64,000 nucleotides of DNA, from contig PZJY01000012.1 of the NCBI GenBank assembly GCA_031472005.1, forward strand, positions 372,001-436,000, given 5' to 3'. Of this stretch, positions 1-12,272 are shown in pieces. The notes beneath the pieces are model-generated. The model made no database searches. It was not told where the DNA came from and saw only the letters and a program-made list of their open reading frames with translations. Position numbers and translations under genes: made by a program. The first letter of the stretch is position 1, and every line of letters starts with the position of its first letter. The DNA comes from Tetracladium setigerum. Taxonomy: Eukaryota; Ascomycota; Leotiomycetes; Helotiales.

Positions 1-1
1 A

Positions 2-3000
2 TCAAATTCCTCGAAGCCTTCAAGAGAATTGGAAGATTACAACCTCTCCACCGTTGCCTTCCTCGGGTCTAAAGGTCCGTCAACACTCAATTTACAATCC
101 CAAAAGAAGGAAAACGAGGTATCGGAAAAGCAAGGCTGGCTTTTCTTGCGACAGGTAACTGGGAAGCCCGCGCGAGCGAACTGGGTACGACGCTGGTTCT
201 ACGTTAAAAATGGAATTTTCGGTTGGCTGGTTCAAGGGGAGCGATCAGGTGGCGTTGAAGAGAGTGAGAAGATTGGCGTCTTGCTTTGCAACGTTAAGCC
301 AGCTGTTCAGGAAGAACGCCGATTCTGCTTTGAGGTGAAAACCAAAAACCAGACCATTCTTGTCCAGGCGGAGACGCAAGGGCAACTCATGGAATGGCTG
401 GGAGCATTCGAGGTGGCCAAGAACAAAGCAATCCAAGCCAGTGCGAATAACAACTTTTCTCGTCCAGGTAGCGTAGATCCTGCCTTTGCAATCACACCGG
501 CTTCAATTCCAGAGTTTGCATTAAAGATGGGAGATGGCCATGTCTCTCACGGGAGTGACGACCTCTCAGGAACCGCCTTCGATCGAACAAGCACATTGCC
601 CATCCCTGGTGATATTGGGGGCTTGACAACAAGAAGTAGCTTTGATGTTGGTGCTCCTCGACGAGTTGCAACTACTCGAGAGGAATTCATGAGCAAGCTC
701 GATTTGCACCGCAAATCTACAGTCGCGCTCGATGCACCCGCTTCGTCTTCGCCTGCGTTGTCAGGCGGCATTGCCAGTCTCATATCTGCGAGTCACAATA
801 TCCTGCCAGCGTACACTCCTGCCATGCCACAGTTCTCGTCGGCAAAACCACAGGTACCAATACAATCACCCCAAGTCATTGAAGCTTTGGGGAGCACATT
901 AGCACCATCCACATTGGCTAATCCCCCTGCCCCCACCAATCTAAGTAAGGTAGCTGTTCTCGTCAGCGGGGACCGAGGGGTTGGAATTGGGCGAAGTGAT
1001 GACACAGGTGGCATGCCTAGTGGGATTATGGCGAATCTTTGGGGCACGACGAATTGGGGCTATCTGAACCGCCTCGACAAAGGAGACGTCACAACAGCAA
1101 GTCCTGGTCAATCGATCCCGGCAAGTCCTCATATGACACCATTGGAACCTTCACCAAACTTCGGGGACGAAAATCGTAAGCCTGATGCCGGCCACTCCGA
1201 TGCCACCATACTTTCAACTAATCCAGCGGGAAATTCTCTAGGCAACAAACATCAAAAGGCAACCAGTGTTGACGGTCTCGCTCAGTTCTTGCCCAAGCCG
1301 GAGAAATTCCCAAGCAATTATCCGCTGGAGTTGAAAACCCAGCAAGCTCAATTCAGGATGTTATTTCCCAACGTTTCATGCGACGACAAAGTCCTACTTG
1401 TCTTCCGGGCAACTTGGAATCCAAACGATCAACAGGATTTCCCTGGTAGAGTCTACGTCACACAAAACGACGTATATTTCTACTCGCATCATTTGGGATT
1501 AGTTTTGATTTCCGGCACGAGTCTGGACAATATCACCGAGGTCACAGCTGCACCTGGAAAGGACTGCGATTTCATATTCCTACACCTTCGTGATGGTGCT
1601 GCAGGCTCTACACGAATCACTATCAAAACATTTTTGGAGCCCCTTCGACTGCTTCACGCGAGGCTTAATTATCTGGCTGACATCTGTTCATTGGATGAGC
1701 CTATGAGCCTCGAAAGCATCATTACCGCCTTGATAAAGATGGAAACAGATGAGCCAATGAGAAGCCCAAGTTTGGAGAGTTGGGAAGAGATTCCCGCCAA
1801 TACACCAATTGATGATGGCACTGAAGCAGGACGAAGTAGGAAGACTGACTTGCGATCAATGATCCGCGTCGAACGAGATATTCAACTTGGTAGGCCAGTG
1901 AAAGAAGGTGCCAAATTTCAATTGCCTTCGAAGCCTGTCATGTATGAGCCCACTGATATGCAGCGAAAAGTGGTCGAAAGGCAGTTTCAAATCAGCCCTA
2001 AGGCACTATTCCATGTCATGTTTGGCGACAAGAGTGCCGTATTCCAAATGCTCTACCATGAACGTCGAGCTCACGAAATTGCTCAAGGTCCTTGGACTTC
2101 TCAAGAAGCAAATCCTATGCGGAGAGATTTCAAATTCAAGATAGACCGAGTCGACATATTCAGAAGAGCAAAACAAGCCGACGTGGTGGATTACCAGGTC
2201 ATCGAGTTGATGAATGACCATGTTTGCTATGTGATTACCGATTTCAAGACACCGTGGCATTTACCTCATCACAACGATTTCATGCTTGTTTCCAAGGTTG
2301 TCATTACTCATGTTGCGAAGTCGAAATGCAAACTGGCAATCTTCACCAGAGTTGACTGGACTAAATTGCCAACATTTTCGAAAAGTCTAGTTGAGCGACA
2401 AGCCTTCGACGATGCAGGACTAAATGCAGAGGAACTTGCAGACCTCGTGGCCGACCAAGTAAGGCGACTTGGAAAGAATAGTCGAACACAAAAGGCCATT
2501 CACATTTTTGGTCAGGTTGGGCACCAAACGACCACGACCCTTTTTTCCGCCAAAGAGTCAAATCAATCTAAGCGACCGCAGATTCTGCAGCGAACCTTGA
2601 CGCACATTGTGATGGAAACGGTTGGATCTTTTGCTGAGAGTGCTGTTTCTTCGGTAATGATGTGGGCCTTTGCTCTTATTCGGTCAATTTGGAAGATTTC
2701 AAGTGCTCACAGTATCATTCTCATCGCGTTGCTCTTGAGCGTTTTGGTAAATGTCTTCTTTACCTCCAGGGATACTTCTGTATGGTGGACAGAACGTAAC
2801 GCCGCGAGCTTTATGAGGAGGATTGGAGTTGGACCAAACCCAATGATGAGTAAAGCAATATATTTGAGAGACCTAGACGATGCTCTGACTGCGGTGCCCA
2901 CTGAGCTCGCTGGGTCTTCAGGAAGCAGTTGGTAAGTTACTCTATTCTTACGCTATTTCTTTTCTAATGCATCCTAGTTATAATCAGTTCAGAGAAATCG

Positions 3001-3431
3001 TAAATGCGACCGACATGGACTCGCCGTATCAAGCCGCTGGCACACATTTCTCGGAGACTGCCACTCGCTCCACAGCCAACCGCTTGCGCAGAACAAGACA
3101 ACATCTCGGCACATATCGTCATGACTTACTCGTGGCCATGCGAGTCGTCAACAACATCGAACAGGAGATGGTCAGGGCAGAATGGGAGAATTGGCTCTTG
3201 GATGAGAACTCGAGGTGCAAACATGCCGAGATGATGTTGCGCGAAAGTCGCACGGATAAAACTCCAAAGAGCAAGCTCAAAGGGGCAGAGGAGAAAGCTC
3301 GACTTGCGAAAGAGAAGGAGCGGACAGAGAGATTACGTGAATTGAGGGAGTGGCACGAGGAGTATTGCGGAAGCTGTAAGTTGGAGCAACAGATGTTGGT
3401 TGAGGGCAGGAAGCACTTGGCGTTTGGGTGA
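2..3431 (+). CDS. SIP3/LAM-family sterol-transfer protein (PH-GRAM-VASt-TM), 5' end outside window
   Basis: The open frame enters from the left edge, so the N-terminus (a BAR domain in this family) is missing. A first exon to 2931 and a last exon 2978-3431 are joined by a 46-bp intron (gtaagt...tcctag, 2932-2977), which restores the frame. Counting from base 29, a PH domain lies at about residues 34-135 (GWLFLRQ..NWVRRWFYVK), a GRAM-like domain at about 430-545, a VASt domain at about 630-800 (starting FQLPSKPVMYEP) and one hydrophobic helix near 893-915 (IILIALLLSVLVNVFFTS). Yeast Sip3/Ysp1 (Lam3/Lam1) share this order; they are ER proteins at membrane contact sites that move sterols through the VASt domain. 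The charged C-terminal exon is coiled-coil-like. Function is inferred from domain order. Confidence 0.9.
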
Positions 3432-4587
3432 TAGGTCAGTGTATGATGAATGGACTTTTAGGCTTTGCATTGAGCGCGGCGTTCAGGGACATTGCGCGCA
3501 TATGAATTCGATGTGGTGGCGGTTGTACTATACGATAGTTAAGGTAGTAGTTGATGAGCTACGAACGATGTTACTTTTTTGGCTTATGACTTTCACGATA
3601 CCTTCAAATCGATGCTCTCCCTCTCTAGTTCCATGAAATATGTCTTTCCTATATCAGATCCAAACCTCAATAGTGAACCATATAATGTCACAAATTTGCA
3701 GATTGCTTGTTCCTCCCCGTTAATGCCGTATCCCTAGAGTCTGGCCAGTGCTCTTCTCTCAAGCCAAGGAAGAGGCTCCCAGCGAGATTACCGAAGCACC
3801 AAACAAAGTTTCCAACGTTTCCGAAGAACCCTTCAAATACGACAGTTTCAATACGACGACCCGGACTGACTCTCTCTCCCTCGCCGATGCCGACCAATTA
3901 CTTATTTATAATCATACCTAATCATTCACCTATATAAGGATAAACAATCTTGCGGCATATTCGGTATGCTCCACGCTTAATAATCCAACTTCTTTAAATC
4001 GATGTGTTTTTCCTTTCTCGCGCATCTTGCCGACACTCCGTTCACCGTTCACACATCATCGTCATCCGCTCGTGAAGCTCCGGACCCCGCAGCCCAGCTC
4101 GAAATACAGTCCCACGGACGTCCCAAGCATTTTCGCGGTTCCAAGGTTTCAAACATCCAAGGGACAAACGTCAAGGATTACAAGGATGTTGTAACGGTCG
4201 ATGATCCGGTGCTGCGTTGCTCTTTTACTTGAATTGAACAACATAACTCGAGCAGGATCTTGCCTTGCTGAACAACGTGCGTGACGTTGTACAAGAATTC
4301 GAAATCTCGAATGCTTGTCTGCGTCTTTGGACATATATTTGAAAAGGAGAGTTGCAATTGCGACTTATTACTTCAACACAACACATCTTCTCTATACAAT
4401 CTTACTTGCATTATGACGATTAGCTTCTAGAAGCTGAATTACCAACCCACTCGAAAGAACATTACAAAGGAATTACGATCTCGATATCCCTCCTAATCTA
4501 TCTAGCCACCAAGCAGGAGATATCTCGGCAGAAAGTCTTCCACAACTACAGAAGATCAAGGAGTGCACACAACCATACTGCACAACC
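3432..4587. other. Intergenic, with a short coding-like stretch at 3734-3921
   Basis: Mostly 3' and 5' flank. On the + strand an open frame from about 3734 to a stop at 3919-3921 has protein-like composition (contains EEAPSEITEAPNKVSNVSEE and ends LLIYNHT) but no ATG in frame. It could be the last exon of an unrecognised small gene, with the ccctag near 3736 as a possible acceptor, or chance. A TATA-like tatataagg follows at about 3931. Confidence 0.3.
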
Positions 4588-7013
4588 ATGGCCGCCCTCC
4601 ACGAAGCACTCAAATCCCTAGGTCCCTGCGACTTCTCCGACTTCCCTAGCGACGACATCAAAAGCCTCCTCACAAGCGCCTTCTCCTCCGGCCAAACAAT
4701 CGTCGATTCCGTGCCCATCGCACCCGCGACAACCCCCTCCATAACCAGCGAAGGCCGCTCACGCTCCACGTCCTTCGCATCGTCCGCCTCCGAAATCTCA
4801 GTGTCATCTGCACGCTCTACGCCGCCACCGGCAGAGATAGAAGTCCTGCAGAAGGAATGGAAGCCGGTGAAGTTAAATGCGAGGGATAATCCCCTGGGCA
4901 TGAGTGTGTACAAGATGAGTGGGAAGGATGGGAGGGGGAGTTGGTTTGCGAGGAGGAGTGTACATGAGGGATTGGGCTTTAAGAAGTGGAAGTTGGCTAT
5001 GGAGAGGGAGTTTCCTGAGACTATGAAGGTGCAGGGTGGGCCTGGGAGGGAATATTAGAGGCATTGGGGGAGAGGAGAGGGTGGAATTCAAGAATGTGGA
5101 GGGCGTGGGGAAGTTGGAAGGTACGTTTATTTTTCCAGCATTTCTTCCATGGTAGAAGGGAATTTTTTAACGGTTATAGTGTATCTATTGTCAGCGCAAT
5201 TCCCAGGGCCAACGGCGCCGAGAGATTTCGTAACAATGTTCTTGACTTCGGATCAGGCACTGTCGGAGACGAATGGAGAGGAGGTACCTAGGCATTTCAT
5301 GGTGATTTCAAAACCGTGTGTACATCCAGACACGCCACCGAGAGATGGCTATATAAGGGGACAATATGAATCTGTGGAGTTTATTAGGGAGATACCGATA
5401 CATAAGAAACCGTCGAAATCGGCATCAGCGACGCAATTGGATAAAACACATACGCGGGCGAGATCATCGACGTTAGGGAGAGAGGCGATTTTGAGAAATG
5501 CGGCGCAGAATCGTGATATCCCTTCAAATGAGGGCGAGGGAGAGATGGAAGCTGGTGAGGATAAACTTTCTCCTGAAGTGGGAAGAGCGAGGGGAAGGAC
5601 GATTTCTTTTGATCATTCGAGAGGGTCGGACGCGAAGGGTGAATCATTTGACATTCCCAAAGAAGATGAGTCTGAATGCAATCCTGTTGAGTGGATCAGT
5701 GAGTACTTCGTCTCTGCATTATGGAGTATAGGTAACTAACATCTTCAGTGATCACGCGAAGCGACCCTGGAGGAAGTGTCCCGAGATTTCTGATTGACAG
5801 AGGTACACCAGGTGGAATTGTTAATGATGCCAGCAAGTTCTTAGATTGGGCTTGTGCAAAAGACATTGAAGAATTTGAAAATAACGAGGAGAATGTAGTA
5901 GGGGATGACTTTGAAAAGCCATCTCGACCACACAGACATGATACGGATCTACATAACTTCCAGACTAATGGTCATCTAGCAGGGTTGGAGGAGGAGAACG
6001 TAGAGGAGGAAGCCGCTATTTCATCAGGTCCGGCGCAGAATACTGAAATCGAGGAAATCTCAAGAGACACTCCACAAGTTACTTCACAACGTATTGCACA
6101 ACATACTCCGCAACGTACCCCACAAAACCATGCACAAGAACCTCCACCAGCCATTACCCAGGACTCTTCAAGCGGAGGAATTTACAGCATGGTAACAGGC
6201 GGATTTGGAGCAGCTGGAGGCTTCATAGCAAGCCACACACCTCAAATGATCTCCGACCGCTTCGTCTCTCCCCATCCTCCTCAAGTCCTTCCTCCAGAAA
6301 ACGGCAGCACAAAAACAACCTCCACCCGTCGCGCCTCCACCTCCTCCGTCAGCACCGTCTCATCCGTCAATTCCTTCACATCCGCCCTCGAAAACCGCAT
6401 AACCACACAATCCCTAGCCGGTAAATCCACCATCTCATCCACCAGCACCGAAAAAGCCAACTCGACCTCCTCTCCCAGCGCCAGCGCCGCAGACCGCGAA
6501 CTCCAAAAACTCGACAGCAAAAAGCAGAAACTAGACGAGAAATTGCTCGCCGCACGATCCAAGGCCGCCGTCGCCGTCGCACCGTCTAATAAACAAGGAG
6601 GAGGCGACGACTCCTCAGCAAAGGAAGAAGAAGCCCTCCGCAAAGCCGAAGAGCGACACACGCGCGACGTGAAAAAGCAAGAAGAAAAATACCAGAAAGA
6701 ACTCCTGAAGCTCCAGATCAAAAAGGACAAAGAAGCCGCCAAGGTCGAAGAGCGCAGACGCAAAGCCGCCGAAAAGGACGAGCGGAGTAAATTACTCAGG
6801 GAGATTGAGGAGTTGAAAGCGAAAGTTGGTGGGTTGGAGAGGGATCGGGAGATCTTGAAGGGGCAGGTGGGGGACTTGCAGGCGGAGAATACGATGTTGG
6901 CTGCGCGTGTCGGGAAGATGGGTGGCGTGGGTGAGGAGGTGTTGAGGGAGATTAGGGAGTCTTTGGATGCTGGGAGGGGGAAGGAGAAGGAGAAGATGGG
7001 TGGTGGAGGGTGA
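4588..7013 (+). CDS. DUF3074 (START-like) protein with C-terminal coiled coil; apparent frameshift in exon 1
   Basis: Three exons: 4588-5120, 5180-5698, 5749-7013. Introns gtacgt...ttatag and gtgagt...cttcag both join in phase. The N-terminal half matches the fungal DUF3074 family, a START/Bet v 1-like lipid-binding fold: MAALHEALKSLGPCDFSDFP at the start, GSWFARRSVHEG.GFKKW, then VYLLSAQFPGPTAPRDFVT and SDPGGSVPRFLIDRGTPGGI. The last third is low-complexity followed by a long Lys/Glu coiled coil (about 6480-6960). Between GGPG (5035-5046) and NIRGIGGEERVEF (from 5051) the frame shifts by +1 with no possible intron; read literally, the protein ends at 5058. The shift lies in a G-rich run (cctgggaggg), so a sequence error is likely. 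Cellular role unknown; lipid binding is inferred from the fold. Confidence 0.85.
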
Positions 7014-8073
7014 GGGCGAGTAGTTTAAAGGGGTTGGCTGCTAGGCCTGTTGGGTTGGTTGCGGGTGGGAGGAGGGGAACTGCTGTTGGTGGTGGTGAGA
7101 AGAGCAATGGGGTATAAATGGGAATGGCAATGGCAATGTGACAAAGGAGAATCATTTACCAAATCCGGGATTTGAGAGGATTGTTTAGATGTGGGTTGTA
7201 GCGTTGTAGAGTGATGGGTGGGTTTTTTTTTCCAAGGGACTTTCTGCGGTTTGAGCGAGCGAAGTTGGTAGTCGAGATGTTTTTTGCATACATGCATTGG
7301 GTGCGTATCTAGGTTAGAATCCTTCCCAAGGAAGTTTATGATATGAAGAAACATTATGACCTCATCTTTCCCTTTGGACCCTTTCGGGCTTTCAAAGTCT
7401 CGCTGCGTCTGTGATGAGACAATATTACTTTGGAAAAAATTTGGGAGGGTTTTTATTTGGACGAAGGGGAGGCACGTTTGATGAAGTGGTATTATTGTTG
7501 ACAGTGAATATAGATACATACCACCTATATACTGGAGTGTAGCCGAGGATGATCAAGTAGATATACAGATGGTGTAAGAGGTGACGGAGGATGTATGAGT
7601 CTTCTACAATCGATCACCTTGGTTATGTAAGATAGGTTAGTTAGTATATTAAAACGAATGGTTTTTTAATAGTTTTGATATGTGCTGTATTCATCCCCTT
7701 TCTTCAATAAGGTCAAGGCTTGTCAAGCCAGATATCTAGATAGTGGGACGGTAATTTAGGTATGCGAATGCAAAGTTATTCAATCATTCATTCTCGCCGT
7801 TCGTTTTAGTTAAATCCTTAACCTCCCCACCCCCCTGAAAAAAGGCAGGCAACAAAACATTATTCGTCGAATAGTCTGAACTGAACGGCCAAAGTCATTC
7901 AATTAGCCGAGCCTGACGATTATCATTCACCCTAATGTCCTTCTGCTTGCCCCCGGCTCCCCCATACAAAAAAATCCCACGAAAAAATCCAAACTTCGTC
8001 GAAAACACCAACAAAATATGGAAAAAACAGCAAAAATTGAACTTCCAACTGCATAATTCAACGAATTGATTAT
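7014..8073. other. Intergenic 3' flank
   Basis: The open frames on the minus strand here are Ser/Pro/His-rich and lack protein-family features. I see no gene, only the presumed 3' UTR of the DUF3074 gene and AT-rich sequence. Confidence 0.5.
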
Positions 8074-8166
8074 TGCCACCTACAGGAATCGAACCTATGA
8101 TCTTCCCATTGACTCCTGTAACAGATAGTATACAAGTGGGACGCCGTACCACTTAGCCAAGGAGGC
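8074..8166 (-). tRNA. tRNA-Thr (anticodon TGT) with 21-nt intron
   Basis: On the minus strand a cloverleaf can be folded: acceptor GCCTCCT/AGGTGGC, D arm GCT/GGC, anticodon stem TCCCA/TGGGA, T arm ATAGG TTCGATT CCTGT, discriminator A. The anticodon TGT (complement of 8132-8134) sits in loop CT-TGT-A-A. A 21-nt intron (8110-8130) lies after position 37, the standard site for nuclear tRNA introns. Mature length is 72 nt. The fourth acceptor pair is a T-T mismatch (8163 against the fourth base from the 3' stem end), so the gene may be a variant copy or contain an error. Confidence 0.85.
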
Positions 8167-9182
8167 TTTGTTGGATGATTCGTTGATGCTCGGACGGTTT
8201 ATTTGCATTCATACTGCTTAGGCAGCGTCCTAGGTGGGAAAAAGAAAAGGTAGAAGTGGGGATTGGCTCGATTGGGTGGAGTTGGGTGGGGAGAAAGGGT
8301 TTTAGCCGAGTAACATCCCAAAGTTGATAGCTCCGAGTTCATTGATACTCAGAGACAGGGTACATCGAAGTGTTTTGCATCTCAGCCACGGGTAAATTAC
8401 TAACATCTCTATCTTTTATTAAGAGCTAAAGTGGCCTCATAAGCAAGGTTATCAAATCGTCACATATTCCTCTCGCCAGTATACAGCAAACCTCATAGTG
8501 GTATCTTCTCCTCCCACACCCAATACCTCGCAATAATCATAACATCTTCCAAGAGCCCCGATCCTTACTACCAGAAAACCGTTCCTAACACACTCACAAA
8601 CCAAAATCTCATCGCTCAATTAGTCTCGCATAATCTGCCCTTTACTAGCACCAAGCCTTACCTTTACGCTCGTCTTTAAAGATCATACTTAGGTCAGGAA
8701 GATGCAAATAATGAGGCAATAGATACAATGGCAGGCTTCTTCGCTAGATTGAGACCACCACACCTTAAGGAAGCCGAAAAGTGTCACATTTAACTTATAT
8801 GAAAACAATATATTCCAAATATTTGGCGAATCCTTACATGCTAAAAGATGAAGAAGTATCAGTGTCAGCGCACGCCCATCACGCCGACAGAAGCTCGCTG
8901 ACATAGATAGTTGCCGCCGAGTCCAATGATGGGCCAGTAGCATCCAACGGCTCAATTCAATTCGTAATCTCATATCCCCATAATTCCGTTTGCTCGTTTC
9001 ATCTCATTTACATATCCATACCAAATCCATTTCCATCCCACAATAATAGCAGCCCAAAAAGTAACCGAGGAGGAAGAAGTAAACCATTCCCTGCGATGAC
9101 AACACGGAATCGGCTTGTCTCTCATGTCCATTACTATACGCCTCTGTATGGTAAAGAAGAAGATACCTATCTTACTCCTTCT
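8167..9182. other. Intergenic
   Basis: About 1 kb between the tRNA gene and the 3' end of the EXPERA gene. The one longer minus-strand open frame (8689-8973) has no recognisable domain and is probably 3' flank. Confidence 0.5.
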
Positions 9183-10189
9183 TTACAACTCCTTCTTTCC
9201 AAGCGACAGATCTTCAGAAGGAGATGGGACAGCACCTCCAGCCGCAATGGTCAGACCTTGAACAATCTCACTTCCAGTGATGTAGATGATGTAGGATGGA
9301 AGTACCAGCCAAGCGCCACTGAGAATAGTGTCAGAGTTGTAGATCCACAGTTTGATTTCGTTGAAGGAATAGGTAGGTAGGTAGGTACTCACTTGGGAAT
9401 GATCCATAGGACGATCAGGCTTGAGAAATCATTATGGCCAATATGGCGGAAGCCAGAGTAATACTCGCAAAGCCCTGTTTGTTTGTTCATTGTAAGTAAT
9501 AATCGGTACAATAGTCAACAAGAGTCGAAGAAGCCAGCCAGCCATACATGTTTCATTTTTCGAGTTCGAGCAAGTAACACACAACAACCTCAACGAGACA
9601 GCTAATAGCAGAGAAAGAGAGAGAAGGGATAATGAGAACAACACTTACAATACAAAGCTGTCTTGCTAACCGTCATCACAGCAGCAGAATAGCCAATCAA
9701 CACGGCCAATGCACCCTTCCTCCCATCAACATATCTCTGTTGACTCCAAAACGCCGCCGCACCACTCATCTTCGGCGCACCTCTCCCCAGCGCCTTCGAA
9801 GGTCGTCCATGGACGATGAGAATGTAGAGATAGTACACATAGAACAGAGTCTCAACGACATTCATGAATGATTGGGCTCCCGAGAAGCCATTATGCTCAT
9901 CCCAAGCGACCGAACCATAGATGTGGTCCACCCTCCCATACAACTCATAAGGAACCCAGATTGGCCAATGTAGCGAACCACCAGGCATCGTCAGTGGTCG
10001 TAGGAGCATGTATCCTGTGTCCCAGGTGACGAGAGGGAGAGAGATGAAGAGCCAGAGAATGGCGAGATTCGAGGGCGTGTGAGCCCATTTAATTTTGCGC
10101 GGTCGTCCCACACCTCCGTTGGTGGTTTTGGATGATGGCGAGAGGTCTGGCTCGGGGAATTCATTGGGGTGGCCACGGGTAGAAACCAT
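9183..10189 (-). CDS. EXPERA-domain multi-pass membrane protein
   Basis: Three exons on the minus strand: 10189-9649, 9474-9393, 9318-9183, joined across gtaagt...aacag and gtgagt...ctcag introns in phase; 252 residues. The start is the ATG at 10189, since the frame upstream begins only at a TTG. Four or five hydrophobic segments carry the EXPERA pattern: WDTGYMLLRPLTMPGG, HWPIWVPYELYG..DHIYG, a Glu-containing helix SFMNVVETLFYVYYLY, then WLCEYYSGFRHIGHND. EXPERA proteins include sterol delta8-delta7 isomerase (EBP), TM6SF and Tmem97 types. The conserved acidic residues suggest a sterol- or lipid-related role in the ER, but the substrate cannot be told. The C-terminus KKEL resembles a dilysine-type ER tail only loosely. 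Confidence 0.85.
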
Positions 10190-10650
10190 TTTGAGATTGG
10201 TCAATTGAGATCTGAAAATCTGGGAGTTGATGCGACGAAGCGTAGAGAGGTGTAAACTCCTAGTTCTGGCCAGCAGTTTGTGTTTTGTTGTGTATTTATA
10301 CTGAAACCCTCAGCAAGCACGGGAGATTTGAATACTCTTTGTATAGCAGATCACCTCAGGGGAGGGCGCTTCCCCGGAAAAATGCCTAGCCAATGCCTGT
10401 ACTGTGGCGATCCGAGGAGTGCGAGCTTCCCGAGTCCCCTGTGGCTGCTGTTGGCTGTTGCCATGTCCTTCAGGCTCATTTCTTCCCAACGTCATCGCTG
10501 GTCACTCACCATCAACATTTTCTTTTGCCTCCACCGGCTCTATCGCACTCTGTCCACAACAACAACACCAAACTTCAATTCGCAGAACATTCGAGAATCA
10601 AGAGTTCTTTCGCATTTGCATCCCCATGTTATCATAGCATAGCACCCGAC
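10190..10650. promoter_or_regulatory. Divergent promoter between EXPERA and FIT genes
   Basis: 460 bp separates two divergently transcribed membrane-protein genes, both probably acting on ER lipids. A tatttata lies at about 10291. No specific operator identified. Confidence 0.4.
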
Positions 10651-11801
10651 ATGAGTTCGTCACCTTCCACACCCCGACGCTCGGCGCGAAACAAAAGGTC
10701 ACCCCTTCGATCGCAACTCCAGATATTCCAAGTCCAAGTACGCCAACCACTACCACAACCAAAGCTCCCCCATCCTACACACCCAACATGGCAGCACGAA
10801 AAACCAATCTCAGCCCATACCTCCCTACATCACTCGAGACGATCCTTCTCTCCATCTACCCCATCACCCTAATATTCGGCTCCCTCTTCGCCCTCCTCGA
10901 CCCCAACGCCCGAGCAGCACCCTACAACGCCGTGACGCAATCGCATTTCGCCAACACAGCGCCCTCATACTTCGCTAAGAAGAGCAATGTATTCAATGTC
11001 TTCTTCGTCAAGCAGGGCTGGGCATGGGTCACCTTTAGCTATTTCTTCTTCCTTTACACGCATCCTTCGGCCGGCAAGCCGTGGACTTTGGAGGGGACGA
11101 GAAGACGCTTTAGGGGTATGCTGAGGCATGCTATGGTGACGGTTTGGTGGATCTTTATTACGCAGTGGTTCTTTGGACCGGCGATTATTGATCGAGGGTT
11201 TACTCTTACAGGGGGGCAATGCGAGCTTGTGAGTGCCGCGGAGCAAGGAGAGGTTGATATGGATAAAGGAAGATTGCTTCTCACGGGTATAGCCTGTAAA
11301 GCGGTGGGGGGAAAGTGGAAAGGCGGTCATGATATCAGTGGGCATGTCTTCTTGCTAGTGTTGGGAAGCATGTTCCTCTTCCAGGAGGTCTTGTCAGTTA
11401 CGTTGAAGTCATCAAGAAGCGTGGAGCAGAGGAGCATCACCATGCCAGATGGAGCCATAAAAAGCGCCGACCTAGAGACGAACAAACACCTCGATCTTCA
11501 TGCCGAAACGCAAGGGCTGTGGACACTAGGTGCGAAGTTTGCGCTTGGTGTCTCTGCGTTGAGCGTGTACATGTTATTGATGACAGCCGCCTATTTCCAC
11601 ACTTGGTTCGAGAAGGTAAGTGTTTCACACACACATCCATCATTTTATTTATTACATCTCCGAATATCACCACACAGTACTGACTTTCTCATCACACAGC
11701 TGACTGGCTTGGCGGTTGCGCTCATTGGCATATTTGTTGTGTATTTCCTGCCGAGAGGCATTCCGATTTTGAGAAGCGTTGTTGGATTGCCAGGAATATA
11801 A
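10651..11801 (+). CDS. FIT-family (fat storage-inducing / Scs3-like) ER membrane protein
   Basis: The conserved core is in frame from the ATG at 10788 (MAARKTNLSPYLPTS). An upstream ATG at 10651 opens a basic Ser/Arg-rich leader (MSSSPSTPRRSARNKRSP) in another frame; one extra base near 10711-10716 would fuse the two as RSQ-x-PDIPSPSTPTTTT, so 10651 is the likely true start. Exon 1 ends at 11615 and exon 2 is 11700-11801; the 84-bp intron is a multiple of three without stops. FIT hallmarks are present: HDISGHVF with its catalytic-type His, and the second His in AYFHTWFEK. Six or so membrane helices. FIT/FITM2 proteins are lipid-phosphatase-like acyl-CoA diphosphatases of the ER needed for lipid-droplet budding and phospholipid balance. 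Confidence 0.85.
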
Positions 11802-12272
11802 TTATATAAGTCAAATCTCTTTCTTGAGTGGAATAGAAGAGAAGTTGGAAAAAGAGAGAATACCGTAGACGACGAAACGAAAATAGTAATATAGAAATAC
11901 TCACCACTTCATGACTCGGTCTGTAAATATTGCATGTGTAAACAATTGAGGGCAACTTACGGGTGATTTCGCACAAAAACAAATATAACAGGACAGAAAG
12001 AAATAAAGAAAGAATATGTGTGAGATAAATGAAAGTCGTAAGTAATTATTCTAAATGCTACCCTTAAAAAGTATAGATTCTTCGTCCAAGCGAAAGAATC
12101 TACCTCGATATAGCTCTGAAGAGTGTTCTTCTATCCCAATTCCCCTTTTCCCCCTCCTCCCAAAATCCAATCATCATCGTCATCATACACACATACACAA
12201 CTTTTCCTTTTCCACATGCAAAAAAAACAATGAGAAAAATTTGGAAAGCGATAGGTCAAGGCAAGACCTCGC
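11802..12272. other. Intergenic, convergent 3' ends
   Basis: Space between the FIT gene (+) and the repeat-precursor gene (-). AT-rich with no feature I can support. Confidence 0.5.

Noticed and set aside
7025..7519. 164-codon minus-strand open frame after the DUF3074 gene
   Set aside because: Ser/Pro/His-rich composition, no domain, no splice continuation; most likely the antisense of a 3' UTR.
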